A DNA stretch of 40,436 nt, from NCBI RefSeq assembly GCF_014642075.1, contig NZ_BMIK01000030.1:1-40436 (forward strand), in the 5' to 3' direction. The notes beneath the pieces were generated by a model. It worked only from the letters and a program-made list of their open reading frames with translations. It was not told the DNA's origin and did not search any database. The translations under genes and the position numbers were made by a program. This DNA is from Parapedobacter defluvii (GTDB lineage Bacteria; Bacteroidota; Bacteroidia; Sphingobacteriales; Sphingobacteriaceae). Shown here one piece after another: positions 9,589-16,386 of the stretch; position 1 is the stretch's first letter, and every line of letters starts with the position of its first letter.

Positions 9589-10458
9589 TTATGAGGTTAA
9601 CCTTTGCCTGTATAGAATGGGGCTTATCCCCACATATTTTTTAAAATATTTCCCGAACGTGCTTTGATCGGGAAAGTTGAGCGCGTCCGCAACCGCTGAA
9701 ATACTGAGTCTGTTATCTTGTAATAATATCTTCGCTTCAAGAATTACAACATGCTGTATCCATTCACTTGCAGGCATTCCTGTCTCTGATGAGACCGTCT
9801 GACTAAGGTGCTTAGGATGAACATATAACAGATTTGCATAGAATGATACGGCTCTGCTTTTTTTATAGTAGGTGAAAACGGCTTCCTTAAACTTAGTAAC
9901 CAGCAACTTTGTATGACCAATGTTTGGAGGGTTTTTTAAGTACAAATGACCAATTTCATTGATCATACTGTAGACAATTCCACGCACAACTTCCTTGTGA
10001 AAGTGAGATTTCGAAGATTCTCTTGATTTTAAAACAGCAAACATTTTCTTGGATATTGCAAAATCTTCTTGCCCTAAGTTTATTACATAGCCGCCATTGT
10101 TAGCGAATAATGCAAACGCATGGAGAATATTGGACGCTATCAATTTCTCTTGAAGAAATTCTTCGGAAAACAGTAGCGACTCCATCTCGCAAGGCGTGTC
10201 TGTGGTAACCCAACGTTTGATCGATGAAGTTCCCGTAAAGATAATAGCGGGACCAGAAATGTAATGTTCGGTTAGGTCGGTATAAAATCTAATTTCACCT
10301 TGTTGTATAAGTCCGATGCCATAATAGTGTGAACGATAAGGTTCTGTAGGATAATATTCCACTTTGTTGGTTGGCATATAAATGTAATGTCTATCAGATC
10401 CTAACTCGGAAAATGCTTTCTGCAGGAGCTCTAATGTCATCCACTTAATATTGCCCAT
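9589..10458 (-). CDS. AraC-family transcriptional regulator
   Basis: A 289-aa regulator. The N-terminal ~180 residues look like a cupin-type effector/dimer domain (HYYGIGLIQQGEIRFY, ISGPAIIFTG). The C-terminal ~90 residues form the double helix-turn-helix of AraC/XylS proteins, ending LNFPDQSTFGKYFKKYVGISPILYRQ, the family hallmark. The start is placed at MGNIKWMTLELL. An ATG 14 codons further upstream would overlap the methyltransferase gene by 28 bp and adds residues without family resemblance. It lies directly upstream of the RND efflux genes in the same orientation and probably controls them. Confidence 0.9.
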   Translation of the reverse strand: MGNIKWMTLELLQKAFSELGSDRHYIYMPTNKVEYYPTEPYRSHYYGIGLIQQGEIRFYTDLTEHYISGPAIIFTGTSSIKRWVTTDTPCEMESLLFSEEFLQEKLIASNILHAFALFANNGGYVINLGQEDFAISKKMFAVLKSRESSKSHFHKEVVRGIVYSMINEIGHLYLKNPPNIGHTKLLVTKFKEAVFTYYKKSRAVSFYANLLYVHPKHLSQTVSSETGMPASEWIQHVVILEAKILLQDNRLSISAVADALNFPDQSTFGKYFKKYVGISPILYRQRLTS

Positions 10459-10472
10459 GTTTAAAATAACGT

Positions 10473-11213
10473 TTATCGGTAAAAGCAGAACATGGTGCAC
10501 ATACCAAACGATAGTGACTTTGCTTTCACGCTTGTAAATCCCACTTTCTTTAGTAACTCCACAAAACGCTTTTTATCAGGGAAACGTTTTACGGATTTTT
10601 GCAGGTAACTATATGCTTTACCTTCTCCGGTTATGACCTTGCCTAAAACAGGGACGAAATGATGAAAATAAAGTTCATGGAATAGTTTTACGGCAAGGTT
10701 TTTCGGCTCTGACAATTCCAAAATTACGCCAATGCCCCCAGGTTTTAAAACGCGGTACATATTGCTCAATCCTCGTTCGAGGTCTTCGAAATTGCGAACA
10801 CCGAACGTACAGGAAACCGCATCAAAAGTATTTGCTTTGAATTTAAGATTTTCTGCATCTGCAATAGCAAAATCCACATTGTCCGAGTTTGCAATTTCAC
10901 TTTTCTTCCGCGAAGCCTCCTTAATCATCTTTGAAGAAAAATCAACTCCAATCACATCCGATGTCGGCATGAGCCGTGCCAACTGGAATGCGAAATCTCC
11001 CGTTCCTGTCGCTATATCCAGCAATGCATTTGGGTGGTGTTTCTTGACACATATTGCAGCCTTGAGACGCCAGTTTTTATCGATGCCCAATGTCATAATC
11101 CTGTTCAAAAGATCATATCGGAAAGCAATCCTGTCAAACATATGTTCAATTTGTGTCGCTTTTGACCGTCTTCTGTCATTATATGGAAGAATAGCTTGAT
11201 TTCTGTTGCTCAT
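10473..11213 (-). CDS. UbiE/MenG-family class I SAM-dependent methyltransferase
   Basis: A 246-aa protein with the UbiE/MenG hallmarks: YDLLNRIMTLGIDKNWR (residues 33-49), the SAM-binding motif I LDIATGTGD (65-73), VSCTFGVRNFEDLERGL (133-149) and a C-terminal SFGMCTMFCF. The family methylates 2-demethylmenaquinone (or the ubiquinone precursor) at the membrane face. It lies between a TetR and an AraC regulator and upstream of a multidrug pump, not in a menaquinone cluster, so it may be a second copy with an altered substrate. The family is clear; whether it is the housekeeping MenG cannot be decided from this window. Confidence 0.88.
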   Translation of the reverse strand: MSNRNQAILPYNDRRRSKATQIEHMFDRIAFRYDLLNRIMTLGIDKNWRLKAAICVKKHHPNALLDIATGTGDFAFQLARLMPTSDVIGVDFSSKMIKEASRKKSEIANSDNVDFAIADAENLKFKANTFDAVSCTFGVRNFEDLERGLSNMYRVLKPGGIGVILELSEPKNLAVKLFHELYFHHFVPVLGKVITGEGKAYSYLQKSVKRFPDKKRFVELLKKVGFTSVKAKSLSFGMCTMFCFYR

Positions 11214-11245
11214 GAAATATTCTATTTAGTATTATCACTGGTTAG

Positions 11246-11833
11246 CTATCGTACATTTTTGCAATGGGGAGAAAGTATAGAGAGCATCGTGGAAACAAAA
11301 TCCCGCTTTGCCTCCTCGCCAGTATACTGCTTGAACAATGCATTATAGGATATCCAAAAGTCTCCGACGATAAATAAATTTTTTATCAGCTGTTCCTCCA
11401 CCAGATCGTCAAGCGGAAACAAAACTTCCTGATCTTGAAGTCTCTGCAACCACGTTTTAAATTGGTTCTCGCGCTTCGTAATCAATTTCCCGTAGTCATT
11501 TTTTATTTCCGGTATCCAGATACTGATCTCGACAAAATGAATAAAAAAGAAACGGAACTTGTCTACCTGCTCGTATATAAGTTCTAATGTGGGGGTTAGA
11601 TCTTCGAGACGTTCCATTGGAAGTTCCTGAACCTTATCGACAATCCCGTCATACCAGTTGGTAAGCTCCCGGAAAAGCGCTATCACGATATCTTCGGTAT
11701 GCTTAAAGTGGTAATGAAGATTACCCGGACTGATGGACATCGAACTGGCTATATGTCTCGTTGTCGTATTTCGGATTCCGTTTTCGTTGAAAAGGCTTCT
11801 CGCGGCATCCAATATCTTATCGCTGGTTTTCAT
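11246..11833 (-). CDS. TetR/AcrR-family transcriptional repressor
   Basis: A 195-aa repressor. The N-terminal helix-turn-helix is DKILDAARSLFNENGIRNTTTRHIASSMSISPGNLHYHFKHTEDIV (about residues 4-50). The C-terminal ~140 residues form the helical ligand/dimer domain, with a Phe-rich segment (FRFFFIHFVEISIW). The open frame extends 44 codons further upstream, but the start at MKTSDKILDAARSLF is preferred because the family motif begins there. The longer version would also be read through a perfect palindrome that looks like its operator. The stop is 32 bp before the methyltransferase start, so tetR heads a possible tetR-ubiE-araC transcript. Confidence 0.92.
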   Translation of the reverse strand: MKTSDKILDAARSLFNENGIRNTTTRHIASSMSISPGNLHYHFKHTEDIVIALFRELTNWYDGIVDKVQELPMERLEDLTPTLELIYEQVDKFRFFFIHFVEISIWIPEIKNDYGKLITKRENQFKTWLQRLQDQEVLFPLDDLVEEQLIKNLFIVGDFWISYNALFKQYTGEEAKRDFVSTMLSILSPHCKNVR

Positions 11834-11870
11834 TTTGTAAAAATAGAACAATTGTTCTATTTTTACAAAA
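11833..11870. promoter_or_regulatory. 38-bp perfect palindrome: tetR operator with symmetric promoter
   Basis: The arms (left arm TTTTGTAAAAATAGAACAA at 11833-11851, right arm 11852-11870) match at all 19 positions. The outermost base is part of the tetR start codon. On either strand the palindrome reads TTTG-N20-TATTTTTA, one base off the Bacteroidota consensus TTTG-N19-21-TAnnTTTG. It could therefore fire toward tetR (ATG 4 nt after the -7 box) and toward the hydrolase gene at 11948. The TAGAACA-AT-TGTTCTA core (11844-11859) lies in the -33/-7 spacer, ideal for repression, and recurs at 13735-13750. Confidence 0.82.
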
Positions 11871-11947
11871 AAAGCACTTACTTTTACCTCTCGGAGATAA
11901 GAACTCGCTAACAGAGCAGCTTTGATCCATGAGCAAATTAAATAGTT

Positions 11948-12712
11948 ATGACAGAAATTTACCACTTAAACTGTGTCAATATCGTGTCTCCGTATGCTGA
12001 TAATGTTTGCGGACATTGCCAGCTTTTGAAGCAAAAAGATCGGATGGCGCTGATCGATACCGGCATCGGTCTTCTTGACAGCCAGCTGCCCGAAGAAAGG
12101 ATAGGACACGAACTTGTTAAAATAACAGGATATCGATTTGATGAAAATCAAACCGCTGTTAGGCAAATTGAACGTCTGGGATTAAACCCCGGACAGGTAG
12201 CCGATTGCATCATTTCCCATCTGGATAACGACCATATCGGTGGACTTGCCGATTTTCCCCATGCGACGGTGCATGTCGGCAGGGAGGAATATGAAAATTA
12301 TATGTCGGGGAATCCGAGATATCTGAAAATACCGTTGCAGCATAACCCGGCCATTAAAACCTATGGGACATCAGATAGGCTGTGGTTCGGCTTCGAAGCC
12401 AGAAAAGTAGTTACTGCACTAGACATCGAAATATTGTTGATACCGCTTCCCGGACACACATTGGGCCATTGCGGGGTTGCTATAAAAAACGGTGACAGAT
12501 GGTTGTTTTATGTAGCAGATGCATATTATCTACGGGAAGAATTGTCGGATATGGACCACCCTGTTCATGAACTGGCGGAGATAAGGGCAGACGATAATAA
12601 GATGCGCATGGATACCGTAGAGAAAATCCGTAAGTTGATGCAAGCCCATCCGGAAATCGAAATTTTCGGATACCATGACATCAGAGAATTCGAACAATAT
12701 AATTCAAAGTAA
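11948..12712 (+). CDS. Metallo-beta-lactamase-fold metallohydrolase
   Basis: A 254-aa protein of the MBL-fold hydrolase superfamily. The metal-binding signature is S-H91-L-D93-N-D95-H96 IGG, where the second His of the usual HxHxDH is Asp. The third-motif His is in PGH170TLGH, the bridging Asp is D191 (FYVADAYY) and the late His is in GYH243D. This Asp-substituted variant occurs in lactonase/glyoxalase-II-like subgroups, but the substrate cannot be assigned. It is a hydrolase (thioester, lactone, phosphoester or similar), probably cytosolic since no signal peptide is seen. It is divergent from tetR across the 38-bp palindrome and 22 bp upstream of the acetyltransferase gene. Confidence 0.88.
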   Translation: MTEIYHLNCVNIVSPYADNVCGHCQLLKQKDRMALIDTGIGLLDSQLPEERIGHELVKITGYRFDENQTAVRQIERLGLNPGQVADCIISHLDNDHIGGLADFPHATVHVGREEYENYMSGNPRYLKIPLQHNPAIKTYGTSDRLWFGFEARKVVTALDIEILLIPLPGHTLGHCGVAIKNGDRWLFYVADAYYLREELSDMDHPVHELAEIRADDNKMRMDTVEKIRKLMQAHPEIEIFGYHDIREFEQYNSK

Positions 12713-12734
12713 CCGATACAAATAACAGGACAAG

Positions 12735-13253
12735 ATGATGATGATGATGATAAATAATAGTACAAAAGCTGATATTGACGAAATTTTTAGGCTTTATAAG
12801 ATAGCAACGGACTTTCAAAAAACGAGGTTTACGGTCCACTGGCCGGAGTTCGAGCTTGCGCTGGTGGAAAACGAAATCAACGAGAAACGACAATGGAAAC
12901 TGGAGATCGATGGCAGGATTGCTTGTGTCTGGGCGACGACGTTCGATGATCCACAGATATGGGAAGAGCGGAATGCAGATCCTTCCGTTTACATTCACCG
13001 GATAGCGACGAATCCTGATTTCAGAGGACAAAATCTAGTGGCTGAAATTGTAAATTGGGCAAAGGACTATGCAGCTGAAAACGATAAGAAATTTATAAGA
13101 ATGGATACCGTGGGAGATAATACAAAATTGATTGCTTATTACGGAAAATGCGGATTCGAATATCTGGGACCTCTAAAGCTCAGAAATACGGAAGGACTTC
13201 CGGCACACTACGATAATGCAACCGTCAGTTTGTTTGAAATTAAACTAAAATAA
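12735..13253 (+). CDS. GNAT-family N-acetyltransferase
   Basis: A 172-aa protein with the GNAT acetyl-CoA-binding signature IHRIATNPDFRGQNLVAEIV (about residues 87-106), followed by the usual IRMDTVGDNTKLIAYYGKCGF (substrate end and Asn/Tyr region). The reaction is acetyl transfer from acetyl-CoA to an amine; the acceptor is unknown. The start is ambiguous because the gene opens with five consecutive ATG codons (12735-12749). It lies 22 bp after the hydrolase gene and 3 bp before the DinB-like gene, so the three form one transcription unit. Confidence 0.9.
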   Translation: MMMMMINNSTKADIDEIFRLYKIATDFQKTRFTVHWPEFELALVENEINEKRQWKLEIDGRIACVWATTFDDPQIWEERNADPSVYIHRIATNPDFRGQNLVAEIVNWAKDYAAENDKKFIRMDTVGDNTKLIAYYGKCGFEYLGPLKLRNTEGLPAHYDNATVSLFEIKLK

Positions 13254-13256
13254 AAA

Positions 13257-13715
13257 ATGTCAGCATCCTTGATAATAACTTTGAAAACACTATTTGAGCG
13301 GGATCTTAACAAGCTCAAAGCGGAGATAGAGTCCTACCAAGATGAACGAAATATCTGGCGTACTGAAAAAGGAATAGCAAACTCTGCAGGAAACTTATGT
13401 TTGCATCTTATAGGCAACCTGAACAGCTATATCGGCGCTGAAATTGGCAAAACCGGTTATGTGCGTAACCGTGCCGGGGAATTCGCATTGAAAGATATTC
13501 CCCGTACAGAATTGATAAAGCAAATTGATGACTCTATCGGAGTGGTCAGCGAGGCACTGGACAGACTAACCGAAAAAAATATAGACGACGAATATCCTAT
13601 GCTTGTATTTGAAAAGAAAACAACCTATGTATTCTTTTTGGTTCATCTGACCACTCATTTGGCTTACCATCTGGGACAGATAAATTATCATAGGAGGCTG
13701 ATCGATGTCGCATAG
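13257..13715 (+). CDS. DinB-superfamily (DUF1572-like) four-helix metal-binding protein
   Basis: A 152-aa helical protein. His50 (NLCLHLIGN) and the spaced histidines H130, H134 and H138 in HLTTHLAYHLGQINYHRR match the DinB/YfiT metal-binding triad and the C-terminal HxGQ hallmark. The superfamily includes thiol S-transferases using bacillithiol or mycothiol as well as uncharacterised stress proteins. A bacillithiol-dependent role is possible because bshB1 is present in this window, but that is inference. It is the third gene of the hydrolase-acetyltransferase-DinB unit, 3 bp after the GNAT stop. Confidence 0.85.
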   Translation: MSASLIITLKTLFERDLNKLKAEIESYQDERNIWRTEKGIANSAGNLCLHLIGNLNSYIGAEIGKTGYVRNRAGEFALKDIPRTELIKQIDDSIGVVSEALDRLTEKNIDDEYPMLVFEKKTTYVFFLVHLTTHLAYHLGQINYHRRLIDVA

Positions 13716-13728
13716 GAATGGTGGGTAA

Positions 13729-13773
13729 AAATATTAGAACATTTGTTCTAATATTTCAAATATTGTACTTTTG
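13729..13773 (+). promoter_or_regulatory. Promoter with TetR-type operator for the small membrane-protein pair
   Basis: An inverted repeat with 13-bp arms (13729-13741, 13744-13756) and a 2-nt spacer contains TAGAACA-TT-TGTTCTA, the same core as the palindrome at the tetR start. It overlaps the -33 element of a full-consensus Bacteroidota promoter: TTTG (13742-13745), N20, TACTTTTG (13766-13773). Transcription would begin about 10 nt before the ATG at 13791. A repressor bound here would block RNA polymerase. Confidence 0.82.
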
Positions 13774-13790
13774 CCATAAATTATGTTGTT

Positions 13791-13976
13791 ATGGCAAAGA
13801 AATCAGGAAGTTGGTTATCGAGAAACCTATACGAAATACGGGAAACTTTATTCACCCCGGATCCCAATGATTCTTCTTTTAAAAAGAAGCAGAAAGCTGT
13901 TGGTTGGTATATGTTTTTAATCTTAATGGTATGTGGAGGCTTAGCTATGCTTATCGCAGTTTCTTTCGTGCATTAG
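13791..13976 (+). CDS. Small single-pass membrane protein, unknown function
   Basis: A 61-aa product with a basic/polar N-terminal half (RNLYEIRETLFTPDPND, then KKKQK) and one C-terminal transmembrane segment (GWYMFLILMVCGGLAMLIAVSFV). By the positive-inside rule the N-terminus should be cytosolic. It was not recognised as a named family. It is supported as a real gene by a consensus promoter with operator directly upstream, a proper ATG, and a 46-bp overlap with the next membrane-protein gene that suggests translational coupling. Confidence 0.72.
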   Translation: MAKKSGSWLSRNLYEIRETLFTPDPNDSSFKKKQKAVGWYMFLILMVCGGLAMLIAVSFVH

Positions 13977-14347
13977 TATACCTGCTGGACGACCCTTATT
14001 TCCAATTCTATAGTATCAGCTGGTTTTTAATCCGTTTTACAAGAACTTCGGGGCATCTCATTCCGGTTCTCAATAACTGGTTGACGGATTTTGTATTCGT
14101 ACCGCTGATTATCCACGTAGCGCAATCGGTAAGTCTGTGTATACTTGGCACCTCCAAACCATACCGCTATCCCTTGTTTCAAATCCTCCTGATCCCGGTT
14201 TTAACCGCTTATATCTTTGAGTACATCATGCCACGGATCACACATCACCATACGTCAGACATCTTTGATGTTGTCAGTTATTTTGCTGGCGGCCTTTTTT
14301 ATCGCTATATCCATCAGACTTATTCGATTAAAAAATATGCTAAGTAG
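13931..14347 (+). CDS. Small multi-spanning membrane protein
   Basis: A 138-aa protein with about three to four hydrophobic segments (TDFVFVPLIIHVAQSVSLCIL; YPLFQILLIPVLTAYIFEYIM; the VVSYFAGGLF region) and conserved-looking LLDDPYFQFYSISWFLIRF near the start. From memory it resembles small Bacteroidota membrane proteins that pipelines sometimes label 'magnesium citrate secondary transporter'; that name has no support here and I assign no function. The first in-frame ATG (13931) lies inside the 61-aa gene, in another frame. The two proteins are probably co-made from one TetR-repressed transcript. Confidence 0.75.
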   Translation: MWRLSYAYRSFFRALVYLLDDPYFQFYSISWFLIRFTRTSGHLIPVLNNWLTDFVFVPLIIHVAQSVSLCILGTSKPYRYPLFQILLIPVLTAYIFEYIMPRITHHHTSDIFDVVSYFAGGLFYRYIHQTYSIKKYAK

Positions 14348-14542
14348 CTTTTACTCAGCTTAACTTTTTTGCGATAACCCAGCCGCCTAAATGGCTGATA
14401 GGTCTGCCTCGACTGAACTATTTCAGTAATGATTTCTAAAACAATTCTTTGCAACAAGAAATTCCTGAAAGTAAAACCCGACTAAAACGGCGGTTGCCGA
14501 GTCAAGCTGCGCGGTTGGAAAAAATCGCCTTCTTAATGATAC

Positions 14543-14578
14543 AAAAAAATGGCTTTTTTCGCAAGAAAAAAGCCATTT
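14543..14578 (-). terminator. Strong intrinsic terminator of the CAT-anticodon tRNA
   Basis: A perfect 14-bp stem (14547-14560 with 14565-14578) is closed by a GCAA loop. On the minus strand it is followed by seven T residues (A-run 14543-14549). It begins 8 bp after the tRNA 3' end. Confidence 0.9.
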
Positions 14579-14585
14579 CTGTTAG

Positions 14586-14659
14586 TGCGCCCACCTGGGC
14601 TCGAACCAGGGACCAAAAGATTATGAGTCTTCTACTCTAACCAACTGAGCTATAGGCGC
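14586..14659 (-). tRNA. tRNA with CAT anticodon (Met elongator or Ile2)
   Basis: A 74-nt cloverleaf on the minus strand. The acceptor GCGCCTA pairs with TGGGCGC (one G-T) and the discriminator base is A. It has U8, D-arm GCTCAGTTGGTTAGAG, anticodon loop CTCATAA, T-arm CCTGG-TTCGAGC-CCAGG, and no encoded CCA. The anticodon is CAT. The GACTCATAATC...TTGGTC stretch also resembles Ile2 tRNAs, whose C34 is converted to lysidine, so Met versus Ile is not settled. A -7-like TAAATTTG lies at 14695-14688 on the same strand. A strong terminator follows. Confidence 0.95.
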
Positions 14660-14724
14660 AAAGCAAATCCTTATTGTTTTGCGGCTGCAAATTTACATCT
14701 TTGCGCATACATTCTGAAATTTTT

Positions 14725-15363
14725 ATGCAAAATACTGAGAACATAATCCTCGACTACGGCAATGTACTGTTCGACATCGATTTTTCGAGGTTACGTCAGT
14801 CATTCATCGACCTGGGAATTGCTGAAGTTGACCAATTTTATGGGCATCGCGCACAGCACGCCTTGTTTGACGCATTTGACAAAGGGCTTACCACGGCCGT
14901 CCAATTCCGTAATGAAATCCGTAAGGCAGCAGGCAATCCTGCTTTGACCGATGATGCGATTGATACGGCATGGAACAGCTTGCTCATCGGGGTGAGGTCC
15001 GGACACCATGAGTTGTTGCACCAGCTTAAGACGAATTACCGTACTTTCTTGTTGAGTAACAATAATGAAATCCATTACGATTGGATTATGGCTTACCTTA
15101 ACCATGAATTTGGGTTGAACGGCAATGCCGGATTTTTCGAAAAAGATTATTATTCTCATTTACTACGGATGCGAAAACCCGATCGGGAAATCTTCGAATT
15201 TGTCCTGAACACCCATTCACTCCATCCAGAACGTACATTATTTGTAGATGACAGTCCGCAGCACATCGAAACGGCAAAGCTACTGGGGTTGCAGGCTCAT
15301 CTGCTTGAGCCGGACGATTCGTTGCCTTCTCTGTTAGGGAGATTAGGGTTGATTAAACAATAA
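14725..15363 (+). CDS. HAD-superfamily (YihX-like, subfamily IA) hydrolase
   Basis: A 212-aa cytosolic phosphatase-type HAD protein. Motif I is IILDYGNVLFDID (nucleophile Asp10; the +2 position is Gly, as in YihX-like members), motif II is FLLSNNNE, the motif III Lys is in RMRKPDREIFE and motif IV is LFVDDSPQHIETA. Substrates are probably small sugar phosphates or nucleotides, not assignable. The start at MQNTENIILDYG is preferred over a longer non-ATG frame. The 3' end overlaps the convergent lipid-kinase gene by 11 bp. Confidence 0.9.
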   Translation: MQNTENIILDYGNVLFDIDFSRLRQSFIDLGIAEVDQFYGHRAQHALFDAFDKGLTTAVQFRNEIRKAAGNPALTDDAIDTAWNSLLIGVRSGHHELLHQLKTNYRTFLLSNNNEIHYDWIMAYLNHEFGLNGNAGFFEKDYYSHLLRMRKPDREIFEFVLNTHSLHPERTLFVDDSPQHIETAKLLGLQAHLLEPDDSLPSLLGRLGLIKQ

Positions 15364-16309
15364 CATCTACGATGCCCTTTCTGATTTCGACCTTGACAAG
15401 CTGAGCTTTTTTCAGGTTGATGAGTTCATCGTCGACATGCAGTAGCCGATGTTCACATCGCATGGTAATAGAATGTTTAACTTCGATAGTTTGCCAGGGA
15501 ACCTTGGGATACTTGCCGGATCGCGGGCGGTGAGATTGTTGAAGATACTGAATGAATGCTTCACGGTGCACCTCTTTCAACAACGCCACGTGCAACTTGC
15601 CATCGGTAGGGTCGGCTTTCGGAGCAAGCACAACATTTGGACCTACCGACTGAATGTTTAATACTTCTACCAGTAGGTAGCTATCTTCATAGTGCACTCC
15701 GTCGATGGTTAATAGTCCTCGTTTTGGCATATAATCTTGGGTTATTTCAATTAGTTTATTTAATGCGAGAGCCAATTCTTCGTCAGTGGTCTTTACCTTC
15801 GACAGATCGACTGTTTTCATTTCCCGGATCAATCTTGGTAAAAGACCGTATCCCATGCCTTCCAGAAAAAAATTAGTCTCAGGTACGTTCCCAATGGCTC
15901 CCACATCGATTTTCCTGATCTGCCAACCTGTAATAGCACGTTTCAAACCTGGGAGTGAGGCGGAAATACCTAAGGTTTTCGCAAAGTTATTGGCCGTACC
16001 CGCTGGGAATAGTGCAATAGCCGGTCGCTTGTCCAATAGTTTTCGCCGCAATAACCGCTTCAATACTTGCCTTACTGTACCATCACCACCTGCGACAACC
16101 GCTAACGTGGTTTTGGTCTTCAGACGATCCCATCTTTGTGCTTTTGTTGAGACATATCCGCAGTTAAATCCACAAGAAACAATTGCGTTAACTAGGTCTT
16201 CTTTCATATGGTCGCCATCTCCTGCCTTGGGATTGTGCAACAATTGGGCGTATTTAGCGGCTTGCATGTGTTGTGTATGTTGCGTGACTATGCGTACTTG
16301 TCCAAACAA
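15353..16309 (-). CDS. Diacylglycerol/lipid kinase family protein (YegS/DagK-like)
   Basis: A 318-aa kinase of the DAGK catalytic-domain superfamily. It has the nucleotide-binding signature VVAGGDGTVRQVL (GGDGT) and FPAGTANNFAKTLGI, followed by the all-beta C-terminal lipid-kinase domain (VGPNVVLAPKADPTDGKLHVALLKE). It phosphorylates a lipid such as diacylglycerol or a related alcohol at the membrane. The N-terminus is uncertain: MQAAKYAQLLHNPKAGDGD, 14 codons in (start 16267), fits the family better than the first ATG. It is divergent from surE, with ~80-120 bp between starts. Confidence 0.9.
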   Translation of the reverse strand: MFGQVRIVTQHTQHMQAAKYAQLLHNPKAGDGDHMKEDLVNAIVSCGFNCGYVSTKAQRWDRLKTKTTLAVVAGGDGTVRQVLKRLLRRKLLDKRPAIALFPAGTANNFAKTLGISASLPGLKRAITGWQIRKIDVGAIGNVPETNFFLEGMGYGLLPRLIREMKTVDLSKVKTTDEELALALNKLIEITQDYMPKRGLLTIDGVHYEDSYLLVEVLNIQSVGPNVVLAPKADPTDGKLHVALLKEVHREAFIQYLQQSHRPRSGKYPKVPWQTIEVKHSITMRCEHRLLHVDDELINLKKAQLVKVEIRKGIVDVIV

Positions 16310-16386
16310 AAAATCCGGAAGACTTGTTTTAAAATCACAAGGGTTTACTTAGCATCCCTAAAATGTATCTTTAAACACAGTTATCT

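Noticed and set aside
13791-14347. A single gene broken by a frameshift
   Set aside because: The first frame ends naturally after a complete transmembrane helix, and the second has its own ATG and a different topology. Overlapping genes are the simpler reading, though not proven.
14449-14640. Plus-strand 63-aa open frame over the CAT tRNA and its terminator
   Set aside because: It is antisense to a tRNA and its terminator hairpin; its product has no recognisable features.
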